Positions 26,901-37,968 of a DNA stretch of 64,000 bases are shown piece after piece. The stretch is taken from assembly GCA_037954325.1 (NCBI GenBank), contig JBBMNZ010000002.1, forward strand, positions 11,346,679-11,410,678, given 5' to 3'. How positions within the stretch are numbered: the first letter of the stretch is position 1; every line of letters begins with the position of its first letter. Source of the DNA: Fistularia commersonii. Lineage: Eukaryota; Chordata; Actinopteri; Syngnathiformes; Fistulariidae. The translations under genes were made by a program, and so were the position numbers. The notes beneath the pieces were generated by a model that ran no database searches, was not told the origin of the DNA, and saw nothing but the letters and a program-made list of their open reading frames with translations.

Positions 26901-29900
26901 TCCTGACAATGGCGCCTTTTTTGTGAATTATGTGATTGCTTCTGCATTTATTGGGAATGCCATGGACTTGTTGAGGCTCCCAGGGCTGCTTATGTACATG
27001 ATCCGCCTTTGCTTAGCTCGATCTGCAGCTGAGCGTAGGAATGTCAAGAGGGTCAGTGTGCACCATACATACAAATGTTACATCGTATATGGCTCAATAA
27101 TTAATTGTCATGAGCCACAGCAGAGGAATTACAATAAATGCAATATAAATCCTAGCTAGCGTAAGGCCATATACCTACTTTTAATGATGAAAAGAGTTGA
27201 ACATCGCAACCATCATTATTCTTAACAGATTGTTATCGTGTTTCCAAAGAAAAAAAATAGAATTCATATTGTGTGAACCCCTTTTCCCCATTCACTGTGC
27301 AGCATCAAGCATATGAGTTCCAGTTTGGAGCAGCTTATGCCTGGATGATGTGTGTCTTCACTGTGGTTATGACCTACAGCATCACCTGTCCAATCATTGT
27401 CCCTTTTGGTTAGTAATGAAGTTCAATAGTGCTCGTGGTAACTGTGTCTTGAGATGAATATAGTATTTGAATAGGATCCCCTCAATACCACTTCTGCTTC
27501 CTGATTGCATTTGTTCACTTGATTCAGATGCCCGTTATCTCTTCACAGGGCTGATGTACATGTTACTAAAACATCTTGCAGACAGGTATAACATGTACTA
27601 TGCCTACCTGCCATCCAAGCTGGACAAGAAGATCCATTCTGGAGCTGTCAACCAGGTGGTGGCTGCTCCAATTCTTTGTCTCTTTTGGCTTCTTTTCTTC
27701 TCCACTCTGCGCTCTGGTAAGGAGTGGGCTTCACCCATTGTTCAAACATCCAAACATATTTTTGTAACTCTCGACAATAATTTTAACTATTCAACAGGGT
27801 TTTACTTTTCTTGAACATTTATAAACAACAAGCGCATGGTAAATAAGCGTCTCATTATCCCCCCCAGGGTTTTCAGCTGCAACATCCATGTTCACCTTCA
27901 TCGTTTTGATCATCACTATCATTATCTGCTTGTCTCATGTCTGCTTTGGACATTTTAAATATCTCAGTGCTCACAACTACAAGGTAAAAGGTTATTTACT
28001 AGTTTTCCTTCATGATAATGTCTTTAATATTACCAAATCGATTTTAAAATACACTTCTCTAAATTAGATTGATACTCAGGATGTGGATAGACTGGATAAT
28101 GGGCTTCCAATGTGCACATATGGTCCAAACAAGGCAGCTGTAAGTATTCATTTTCACTTTGTCATGCTATTTGTCCTGTAGGGCAGCAGTCCCCAATCCC
28201 CGGACCGTAGACCATTACTGGTCCATTGGTCGTTTGGTACCGGGCCTTACAGAAATAAGGAATAACTTACATTATTTCTGATATATTTATTATCTGAGTC
28301 TGAACAATGTTTTATTTTGAAAAATGACCGAATGCTCTCCGTTACATCTGCCTATAACTCACTTTTGACGCATGTCAAGATTCTTGTATCGGTCACGTGA
28401 TACAGTAAGGCTAATACTAAGCCCACAAGCTATCAAAATGAGTAAAAAACAGACGTCTTTGGAAAGTTTCTTTGCAAAGTGGAAAAGGCCCAGTGAGGAG
28501 ACTGAAGAAGAGCCTATTACCACGAAGAAAAAGAAAGCATTTAACAGACAATTCCAGGAGACCTATTTAAAATATGGATTTATCCTGACTGGTGATTCCC
28601 AAACACCAAGCCCGCTCTGCATAATATGCAATGACCATCTCTCCAATGAGGCAACGTAGCCTTCAAAACTGCTTTACCACTTGGACACCGAAAAGACCAA
28701 TGCAGGAATATTTATATATTAATATTAATACGTATGTATCCACAGGTCCACGAAAATATTGTTTGACATTAAACCGGTCTGTGGCGCAAAAAAGTTTGGG
28801 AAATGCTGTTGTAGTGCACCAGCTGATCAGATTCCTGAAATTGTTTTAAATATCCCCTATATCAGGGCCCCCTGAAAAAAATGTAAAATTTTTGGAATTT
28901 TCCCCACTGTTGGATGTTTAAAGGAATATTCCATTCCATCCATCTTCTTACGCTTATCCTGCACTCAGGGTCATGGGGGATGCTGGAGCCTATTCCAGTT
29001 TTCATAAGGCGAGAGGCGCGGTACACCATGGACTGGTTGTCAGTCAATCACCGGGCCCACACATATAGACAAACAATCATACACTCCCCTCATTCACGCA
29101 ATTTTCCCAATTAACCTGCATGTTTTTCGACTGTGGGAGGAAGGCAGACAAAACACTAATCACTGAGCAGCCCTCTGTTCTGTTCTATTCTATTCTGAAA
29201 GAAAAAAAAAAATATCCAAAAGAATTAGACAAAAAGTTAGTTAATCCTGAATTTACATATAACTTTTTCACATAACATGGAGTGGGAGAATCTGGGAAAA
29301 AATATTTCCAAGAATTATCTTGTGCCTTTAAGGAATTTGTCAATCTTGAAATACATTTTGAAAAAGAATGCTTTAAGCAATAAAGATTGTCATGGATGAG
29401 ACCTTTTAAAATGTTGACATCATTACAGTGGAGTTTACGTTTTTCTAATTAATGTTTTTAACATGTTTTTATTCTTTTTTTCTGCCTCTTGAACAGTTGC
29501 TATGGTATTTTAGTGACATCATCTGTCCATGTAGAGGCAAAACACCTGCGAGTGTACTCAAAACCCAGTGTGGTTTTTCAAGTGGGAGTCAGTGTTTCCA
29601 AAGTTACAAGTTAATTGTAATATATTTTTCAATCTCATCGCAATTATCTCTGTTTTACTCAATTTATAGGCCAGGTAAAGTATTTTGTAAACAGTTTCAT
29701 TCCCAGATATCTGTCTCTAAACATGCTACATTGCTTCATTCTCTCAACTACAGTACATTGCCCAAGTCCTTCAAGACCCAAATTCAGAGGAGGCTGGTTC
29801 GGGAAGTGGAGAGGATGATGGCCAGGGGTCCTCTCAGGATGAAGAAATAATCATTGTTGAAAATGGCCTGAATGAGGACTTCCAGTCTGGTGAGGACAGC

Positions 29901-29927
29901 CTCATTGAGAATGAAGTTCGACAGTGA
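18000..29927 (+). CDS. tmem63b: TMEM63B (OSCA/TMEM63 mechanosensitive channel), 23 coding exons
   Basis: Stretch- and osmosensitive cation channel of the OSCA/TMEM63 family, in plasma and endolysosomal membranes. Coding exons: 18000-18176, 18306-18385, 19745-19786, 20899-20989, 21244-21281, 21398-21540, 21836-21887, 21997-22105, 22229-22299, 23129-23209, 23353-23476, 23842-23975, 24063-24200, 24332-24485, 24646-24752, 24843-24929, 25050-25115, 26889-27051, 27303-27408, 27549-27716, 27868-27983, 28068-28139, 29754-29927. They total 2493 nt, in frame, giving 830 residues (human about 832). Diagnostic stretches include CYSARIRSTVLQGLPFGGVP, RYERLTSVSSSVDFDQRD, the RRM-like cytosolic domain starting KRTLFVNGISKYAE, MINPKPCGH with a Cys cluster, TTPAIIISTMDKFNVTKPVE, and the C-terminal EDSLIENEVRQ. 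Two adjacent ATGs (18000, 18003) could start it. TMEM63B is favoured over TMEM63A by sequence and by the mrpl14 neighbour. Confidence 0.97.
25170..25433 (+). repeat. SINE-like fish interspersed repeat
   Basis: Lies in the tmem63b intron between exons ending at 25115 and starting at 26889. It contains blocks common in teleost genomes: a 'tgtccttggacaagacactg' segment, 'aattgctcctgatgg', 'gcactttgaactgcaaggt' and a terminal 'accatttaccattcacc'. I recognise the pattern from other fish but cannot assign a named family. The 5' boundary is approximate. The remaining 1.4 kb of the intron shows nothing I can name. Confidence 0.55.
28184..28808 (+). mobile_element. Decayed hAT (Charlie/ZBED-type) DNA element
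   Basis: Sits in the last tmem63b intron. The left end CAGCAGTCCCCAATCCC and the right end (complement begins CAGCATTTCCCAAA) are hAT-type inverted termini. Flanking octamers CTGTAGGG and TTGTAGTG agree at 6 of 8 positions, fitting the 8-bp duplication of hAT. Just inside the left end are the 'accattactggtcc' and 'gtttggtaccgggcc' signatures. An internal frame (28438-28659) encodes the N-terminus of a ZBED-like transposase, starting MSKKQTSLESFF and containing CIICNDHLSNEA from its zinc finger, then stops. It is a non-autonomous internal-deletion copy. Confidence 0.75.
28919..29150 (-). repeat. Teleost-wide interspersed repeat (inverted copy)
   Basis: Contains 'cattccatccatcttcttacg', 'tcagggtcatgggggatgctggagcc' and 'catgtttttcgactgtgggagg', blocks I recognise as a very abundant fish repeat. 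A second copy, in the opposite orientation, lies at about 50163-50425 in nsmce4a. I cannot assign the class with certainty; it could be a SINE or a LINE 3' end. It lies in the last tmem63b intron, right after the hAT element. Confidence 0.5.
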
Positions 29928-31380
29928 TGCTGCCTGCAATGCAAAAAAAAAAAAAAAAAAAATCTGTTAAATTTAACTTAGAAGTGAGCTTAATATATAA
30001 TTTCTATTGAAAATTGGACCAACAGCTGGTAGAGTATCTTGTTTGCCATCGATGGATTTTGACTCGCAGAAGTACACTATCTACAGAGGAAGAAATGGGT
30101 TCTTGAGTTTCTCTCACTGGGTCTCAAAAAAGACATCTCCTCCATGTACCTGCATAGGGATCTACTCTGACAACAACAGGGCAGAAAAATCTGTCCCAGG
30201 GCAGCAAGATTCACTGCAAAACACTGAACATGGACTGAACGAAAGAGACTTATGTACTAGAAACTTTTGCCTTGTATTGTAAGGGGAGTCTAAAGTCCTG
30301 TAACACTATTGCACTTGAAAAGAGAGGGTCTGTCCTATAAAGCTTAAGTTCTACTATGGTACTGTAGTATGGCATGCCTTCAAATTCAAACTGTGGTGGG
30401 AATTTCCTCTAATCCTTTGCTAGTATTCCTTGTTATCTGCACTAGATACTTTCCCTGATTAAGTAGCCTGTGGGAGAGGATGGCAGGAAAAGAGTTCCAC
30501 AACAGCAGTCAGAAGTTGTCTGACCTGGGTGATTTTCCCAAAATGCGTCATCCACTGTCATGTAAGCCTTACTAAAACTCCTCGGCCACTGTACACTGGA
30601 TTGTAGTTTTAAAAATTCTGGAATTTGTTCAGAGGAATGGCTCTGTATTTCTTGTATGCTTGATAAAACTCCTGCACCATGGAAGATTATTGATCTTTCT
30701 ACTCCCACTGTAATTATACCGTCACTCAGCCCCTATATTAGGAAATTCCTTGCACATCTGCCACAGGAGAACTGAAGACGAAGAGAGCTCTGGTTCCTTT
30801 GCGTGGCGTAGTGGATGGTCTGTTTAGGACTCATTTTGCTCAGTTCTGTTTATTTTGTTTGTTTTGTTTTATGTACATAGTTTGAAATATTCTGATGAAC
30901 TGGCTAAAATTGTTTTTGAATGGAAAGTATCTCTATTCTGTCACTCAGTTATCCAACTTGTCCTTTACAGTGTTAAAGTTAGATCCTTCATCTTGTAGGT
31001 AACGTGCTGTTAGTTCTAGTATACATGAAGCAATGTTACAGTGTCACACGGCTGAGTTTTAGTTCATTTTTAATCATTTTCTAAACACTAATCATGAGAT
31101 GTATATAATAATATCATAAATCAGACCTAAGTCAGACAAGAGATTTTGACAGATAGCATCAACAACAATTTAACAACTTGTTCATTTTCAAACCACAGCT
31201 GGATAAGAAGTAATACTAAGTCCGCCCATGTAATCATCGTTAAGGGTTTAATCATGACATTATCTCATGAGTTGTCCTGAAGTAATCAAATGGTCTCCAA
31301 AGATGGCTTTCCAGAAATCAGTTAGATCTGGTTAGGAGCTTAGTAAGGCCTTTACAAGAGTAATGTTGTCATTTATATAC

Positions 31381-31386
31381 AATAAA
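31381..31386 (+). terminator. Candidate polyadenylation signal of tmem63b
   Basis: AATAAA about 1.45 kb after the tmem63b stop codon. Other candidates further on include GAATAAAA near 33100. The 3' UTR begins with a 20-base A run at about 29942-29961, which may cause internal priming in oligo-dT libraries. Confidence 0.4.
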
Positions 31387-33946
31387 GATTACGCACAAAT
31401 ATGATTGCAAACTTGACTGTAAAACACGTTGATGAAATGTGTGATTCAGTTCAGATCTGTTTAGTCTAGGGGGAAAACATCTTTGAGATTTAGTTAGTCT
31501 CCAATTAAGTACGTACCTTGAAAAAAAGAACATATCAAGTATCAAAACAAAATGTGAATGGCCGTATTTGTACACTTATAAGTTTACTCAGGACCGATCT
31601 AACTTCTTGTCTGTATTTTGTCATTTCTTTTTTCATCAAGAAAGCAATGACTCACCCTTAGATAGTTGATAACAGTGCTGATGACATGGTACCACCTCTA
31701 CAGTTTGTCATTGATGAAACACTATCAAAACCACAACAAGAAAAGTGTATTGCACAGCTGCTCAGATGAACACTGTAGGAAATGTGCACTAATATCATCT
31801 CACCTGTATGACTGACTGAAATGGGAACACTCCGGGGGGGAGGACTTGAGAGCCCAATGTGCTTCCATTTGTCCACTGGAAAGCTTAGCACCCAACCTGG
31901 GTCCACTGTCATGGTTCTAAAAAGCGAGTCTGGTGTGCTTCTAGTCATGATAAGGTGATTTATTTCTTTAATACCTCTTCATTTTTATACCTCTAAGATA
32001 TCTTCAAAAATGTGTAAGATGTCTTCTAAATGTGTCCTGTAAAATCCCAGACTTTATTGTCCAGCTCTGAGGGAGATCTCCAAGAAAAGTCAGAATGTAT
32101 TAACACTTCCTGCTCTTCAACTCTGTGTTAAGTTTAATTCAATATTTGTATGTTTAACAAAATATTTTTTAAAAACAATTGCTATTTTTAAAGAGCATGA
32201 AAAGATTGGCTCATTAAGTACCCAGAAATGGGGATGTAAACTGACTTGAAAATTGGCAGGTCTTTCAATTTCATGTCTGTGTGTGTTGGTCTGCAACTAC
32301 AATGATTACCATTTATTCCGTTTTGTCTTTTTTTTTTTTATTAACAATAGCTTAGTATCAGTACATCTTCTCTTCCAGATGATGGATCATGTTCTTTTTG
32401 CATTTGATATTCAAAGTGTGTGCGCATGTGTGTGTTTGAGCGAAAGCGAGAGACCAACGAAGTAATAATGTAAATATGTTGCCAGTAGTGTCTTTTAATG
32501 TACTCAGAATGATAGCAACATGTTTCCTTAGTGTGCACACGAATGAATTGCATTCGTTCGTTTCTGCTTTTTTAGTTTTACATTTTTCTAATGCCAGAGA
32601 CTAAAATAAGTTGTCAGACTTCATTTTCTTTGTAATTCTCTGAGAGGGGAGGGATTGTCAAAGATAGAGACTTGGTCTGAATTCAAAAGTTGTATTTTCC
32701 ATTGATGAAAATTCAATTTGTAAGCAATCTAATAAATCATTGGCACAACTCGATCTGGTTGCTCAGAGTCACTACTGGGTTACTAATGTACAGTATGTCA
32801 CCATTGATAGATGCTGTGTAACTACCGACTTCCACAAATTTCAAGTTGTAATGAAAAGTCCTTTGGTATGCTTTTGTTACATTAAAACCGTTATACAAAG
32901 ATGTGTGGAAAAACAGAATAATTGTATTTATGGACTTCAAATAGACAGCAGGTAATAAGAGTGGGAGAAAGCTGTCAGAGGTGATTGTGAGATCTTAGTA
33001 TCGTCTCAAACTGTTGTAACTAACATTCCCTGTTATCTTTAAGTGTGATACAGAATCTCAGCGCTAACCAAGGAAGACTGTCTCCACATGTAAGTGTGTG
33101 AATAAAACCCAGATAGATACTGTGTCAAATTCTTCAATGATTATTCAGAAATAATTTCCATATAAGCTGAAGATACATTTTTCTATTGTCTTTTCATAGC
33201 TTTATTGACATTATACAGTGATTGCTGTAATCTGACATTATTCTGATTTTAGTTGTTTCCCTCCCAAACCATTAGAGAGCATACATAATCATACAACAAT
33301 GGTGGAAACCTAAGACTTATTTAGCTAGTTTTGACAGTCCTCGTCTGGGGGTTGTTTTTTAACCCTTATTCCTTTTGGATGTTTACTTACATCAACTCCG
33401 GAGGGGTTAAACCCCAATTTCAATATAGAGACTATAAATTGAGGAACTAGGTTGGTTATCTCGTTGAAGGTTTCTATCTAATCCCGCAAGTGACGTCTCA
33501 AACTCCAAACAAGACAGCACTTAAGATAAAAATGTACAGTCAAGTTTTATCCAGGTGATGTGTAAAATAATTAATTTCCCGAGAGTCTGCTAGTCCTTCA
33601 AATAAATATGTAGTTCAAAATGTATGAATTGGACTCAAGGTCAGTTCGCATTGGTTCAACCTAGCCTGATTTAACAACACTACTGCTGCCAGCTAGTTAA
33701 CGCTATGTGTGTCAGCCAAGCTGTTGACTTACTCATACATCACGTAACTGTTGTATAAATGTTTAAACTTTGGTTTAATACAGTACAAATTCAATGATCA
33801 GTCATTCAGCTCCCAAATAACTGATATTCAGCTTTCAAGGTCTAAAACTTGTCAATCACTTAATAGAACTATACATAATTCTATACATTAATAGTATCAA
33901 TGTATAATGATACTATGTTTCCCTTCCTATCTCCAACCTACCCTTC
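31387..33946. other. Distal 3' UTR or intergenic sequence, no gene seen
   Basis: AT-rich sequence without a recognisable exon or transposon. Short frames are all under 100 residues and unrecognised. Part of it may belong to long 3' UTR isoforms of tmem63b. Confidence 0.4.
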
Positions 33947-35165
33947 ATTTCAAAAATCCTTGAAAAAAACAGTTGCCTCCCAACTCGCCTATCCCATAAT
34001 AACTTCATGAACAGTTCCAGTCCAGTTTCCGCCCACTCCAGAGGTCTGAAACAGCTCATTAAAATCACCAACGACCTTCTCGTGGCAGCTGATTCTGGTC
34101 TCCTTACCATCTTCATTCTCCTCGACCTGAGTGCAGCCTTCGATACCCTCTGTCACACCACCTTACTCAAGAGGCTATCGATCACTGGCATCACCAACAC
34201 TCTGCTAGTCCTTCAAATCAATCCCTTTCCCTGTCACTACAAGCGGGCTCCAGGACAGAACCCTGGGGCTCCTTCATCATCTACCTCCTTCCCCTCGGCA
34301 ACATCTTCCACACATCCAACATTCGATTCCACTGCTACGTAGACAACACTCAACTGCCCCACCACAAAACCCTTGTCCACTCTCCTACCCACCTCACCCA
34401 CTGATTGCATCGCCGAAATAAATACCTGATTCACCCTAAACGTCCTTAAATTGAACAGTAACAAAACTGAGGTTCTCATCATTGACACCAAATCCATCTT
34501 TTCCCCAGCCAACAGCTTCTCTCTCACCATTGATAACTCCTCTGTCTCACCCTCCCACCAGGTTAAGAGCCTTGGTGTCATCCTTTCATTCACACATCAG
34601 TAACATTACCTGGCCTGCCTACTTTGACTTACGTTAATCGTCCCCACCCCTCTTTCACTCCCATACTGCCACCATCTTTGTCCACAGCCTCTTCACCTCC
34701 CATCTGAACGACTGGAACTCTCCCCTCTTTGGCCTCCCTCACAAATCCTTCCATAGACTTCAACTTGTCAAGAACTCAGCTGCCCGTATCATCACTCGAA
34801 TCCTACCCCTTCACCAAATAGCTTCTGTTCCCCAACAGCTCAACTTGCTACAATTCAAAATCCTCCTGCTCACATTCAAGGCCATCCAAAACCTCGCCCC
34901 CTCCATGCCTGTCCGACCTCTTCCATGTTCCACCCCCTTCTCACTCCCTCAGATCCTCTTCCATCCTACACCTGTCTGTCCCCCTACCCATCTCACGACC
35001 ATGGGAAACAGAACATTCACCGCCCTGCTCCCTGTCTCTGGAATGCACTACCACCCAAACTCAGGAACACCCATTAATTTCCCCACTTCAAATCACAACG
35101 CAAAACCCATCTGTTTTGCCTATCCCACCTGACGCCAGCTGCTACCACTTTTAGTTCTTTAAGTA
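33947..35165 (+). mobile_element. LINE L2-type retrotransposon, 3' fragment (dead)
   Basis: A C-rich strand unlike its surroundings encodes pieces of a non-LTR reverse transcriptase. TNDLLVAADSGLLTIFILLD followed by LSAAFDTLCH is the motif A region of L2/CR1 elements. Further on come SAARIITRI and LLQFKILLLTFKAIQNLAPS, the typical C-terminus of L2 ORF2. The frame is broken by several stops and shifts (for example at 34342), and the 5' end of the element is missing. A (TA)n(TG)n run follows directly. Confidence 0.8.
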
Positions 35166-35173
35166 TATCCGTT

Positions 35174-35178
<5 letters not shown>

Positions 35179-35229
<51 letters not shown>
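35179..35229. repeat. (AT)n(GT)n compound microsatellite
   Basis: About 17 AT units pass into about 8 GT units, immediately 3' of the L2 fragment. It may have grown from the simple-repeat tail of that LINE. Confidence 0.9.
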
Positions 35230-36041
35230 AATATGTGGATATATGTATGTCCTTTTTTTTGTTTTTTAAATTGCACTGCCACTTTTATGGTTTCATTTTT
35301 ATCATTTCTCTTGATCTATATTTTGTGTATGCAGTATGTATTTGTATATCAATATGTGTACGGTGTCCTTGAGTGTTTAATGAGGCACTTAAAATAAAAC
35401 GTATGATTATTAAGTTGAATTTCGGACCTGCAGACATCATATCACACAATGAGTACTCATCCAACGTCTAGCATTCTGGTTTTGTCAGCATCTCTCATCA
35501 TTTGAAAATCACTCCATTAATATTTTGTCTCATTCTTTTTACCATAGCCAATTGCAAAACTAACACACTTTAACGTTGATTTGGAAGATGCTATTTGCCA
35601 CAGTAATGGCTGGTAAAGCATACCGCATTTCATAGTTGACTGCAGCTTTTGTGTATTTGCAAATGGTGAAAAAACATTCAAAAAAGTCTTTGAAAGGGTT
35701 TTAAAGAATTGTGAATACAACAATGCAACTGCCCACTCCTTCCCTGGATGTTAAAAGCCCATTCATTTATTTTTGTCCATTATGATGCCTTTTTGAGATA
35801 TCTCAAAAAGCCATCTACTACCCAGGTAGGGAATATTCTTTAAAATGTAAATAATTATAAAATAAATAAAAATAGCTCTCAAGGTCGTGAACTCAACCAT
35901 CTCGGAACCCTGTCTCAGTTGTATCCAGCTTGGAAACCGGAGATGTGCACCTGGTGGTTTTGTGTGTGAGTGTGCAGCTTAATGCAGTGATGGTAGAATG
36001 GTCAAATTTTTATGCTTTTATTAAAAATTGGCACCAGCTCT
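35230..36041. other. Spacer without recognisable genes
   Basis: AT-rich sequence between the L2 remnant and the tRNA-like SINE. I looked here for the missing N-terminal exons of the slc39a9 copy and did not see them. Confidence 0.4.
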
Positions 36042-36240
36042 TCACTAGGGTTCAGTTGGTAGAGTGCGCGTCCCTCCCATGAAAAGGCTGGATGTTTAAT
36101 TCCACTATTCATGTCTGTTGCCAAAGTGGCCTTGGGCTACACACTGAACCCCTCCCTGCCCGTCGCTCCGCTGCCATAGGATTGTGAATGTGAATGCAAT
36201 CCAGGGCAAAGTGCTTTGAAACTGCAAGGTATGAAAACGC
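36042..36240 (+). repeat. tRNA-derived SINE-like element
   Basis: The head 'gggttcagttggtagagtgcg' resembles a tRNA A box, and 'ctggatgtttaattcc' is a decayed B box. The body 'ccttgggctacacactgaaccc' and 'ccgtcgctccgctgccatagg' and the tail 'gtgctttgaaactgcaaggt' are shared with other fish SINE-like repeats, including the one at 25.2 kb. The B box is mutated, so this copy is probably not transcribed by Pol III. Confidence 0.6.
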
Positions 36241-36401
36241 TCAATAATTTTATAACATTTTTCCAGTTCATTTACTGATCGATTATAGCCCATAACAGAG
36301 CACAAGGCAAATTTTGAAGGCCCTTTACATGTCTTGCTTTGACTTGTGTAATATCAAAATCTAATGTGATGTGCTTTACACATTCCATATGTTCTCTGCA
36401 G

Positions 36402-37968
36402 CCTCATCTTCTGCTTTGCTGAATATGAGCGAGTACAATTCATCCTTCTTGTAGAAAGGACCTCCATCTCCTTTTTAATTGGGTTGGCTTTATCGTTCGA
36501 CTTCACCGTGTTTATAGTGGATCAGATAGGAAATTACTGTTCCGTCCATGGTGGGTTGTCAAAACAGAATATTTTTCAGAATTTTTAGCCTGGCTAATGT
36601 CTTGTTTAGTTTTTTGTTTGTTTTTGTTTAACTCCCGGTCAAAATCTGTTTACTCTAGACCAAGTGGGTAGGCTGACAAACAAAGTGGGCATCACTGCCA
36701 CTATGGGATTGCTTAGTCATGCTGCAGGTACATCAATATAAAATACTGACTTCATGTGTTAAGAAGAGTTTCACACTACTATGATGGAGAAGTTCAGACA
36801 AAGAAGGGCTTGTGTTGCAGTAACTTTTTTTTTTCAAGATTTTAGATCTATTCAATTGTCTCGCGTGAGAATTTAAGTCCCAGTGTGGGAAAAGTGAGCA
36901 TTAATATACCACTGCATTTCTTTGATGTAGAGTGGTTGAGAAAAAGATTCATTGATTTGTTGTTGCCCTTGATCTCATGCAGCGGATGGTTTTGCTCTGG
37001 GTGCAGTTTTTAGCCTCCGGTGAAGAGCCAGTGCAAGTCATTGCGTTCTTTGCTGTTATTCTGCACAGGGTAAGAAAACATACATAATTGAGATACACAA
37101 TTGGACTGGGACATGGCAAAGGGGAAAAAATATGGCAAAGGGGAAAGTTAGAAGTTATTTTTTTCTGTATAGATATGCATGATTTTCTTGTCCGTTACTG
37201 TATAACCAATCACATCTCAGAGAATAAAATTAGTGTTCATCAGTGTGTAGAGCTACAATTATTGAGATTTGTGATTTGAATGATTTAAAATGCAAACCAT
37301 TTTGTGAGAAGTGAAGATACTTTATTTTCTGCTTCATTTGTGTCACAACTAGAATTTTAACTGACTTGGGTGACATTTAAAAAACGCATTCCCTCAAAAC
37401 CAGATAATATACTTTTGAGTTGCATTTAATGGAGGACTGGCTTGTCAATGGAGGGCATAAAGTGCACAAAAAAAAAACTTGTTCACAAAAAAAAAAGATT
37501 CAGGCAAATTAATGAAACAACAGCAATAGATTCTACGTAAACAGCGGAACCATGTACACATGAGGAGGGGGAGATTAAAGTTAGGTCATAAACTGTAGAC
37601 TGCTTATATCTTTATATTCTCAGTAATGGCACTTAGAATATATTCCTGTCTCACAGGTCCCTGCAGATTCTGGTCTGGTCTCCTTTCTGATGCACATGGG
37701 CCTGGAGAGGAAGTTCATTGTGGGATTTCTGCTGGCCTTTTCAGCTGCAGTGCCTATAGCTGCCATAATCACATACTTTATAACAATGAGTAAACCTAAA
37801 TAAGCCATCACATATCCAAGTCATAAAAAAGTTCTAACATGTAGTTTTGTTTTAGGGCATGTGATTCTGTCCACAGTATGGACCTTCCTCTATGTGGCCA
37901 CAGTTCATGTTCTCCCCGAGATCCGCAGCACTAGGGATTCCTCTTTTGCTGGCAATTGGGCTGCCTGA
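36402..37968 (+). pseudogene. slc39a9: slc39a9 (ZIP9 zinc transporter) fragment, frameshifted
   Basis: Five exon-like blocks with intact splice sites match the second half of the ZIP9 zinc transporter: 36402-36550, 36659-36727, 36983-37069, 37657-37789 and 37856-37968. Readable pieces include LVERTSISFLIG..DFTVFIVDQIGNY, TATMGLLSHAAA-DGFALGA, VQVIAFFAVILHR, SGLVSFLMHMGLERK and TFLYVATVHVLPEI. Human ZIP9 (recalled) has LLVDQIGN, HAAADGVALGA, VSFLMHAGLER and TFLYVATVHVLPE in the same order. The HAAADG zinc-site motif of TM4 is kept. A T run at 37007-37011 has one base too many: the frame stops soon after DGFALGAV and resumes one frame over. The N-terminal exons and the last membrane helix are absent, and about 14 residues are missing before the final block. 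Because the introns remain, it is a decayed duplicate rather than a processed copy. Confidence 0.8.

Noticed and set aside
36042..36115. Possible tRNA gene
   Set aside because: The A-box-like head is followed by a mutated B box, no cloverleaf closes, and the sequence continues into a SINE body.
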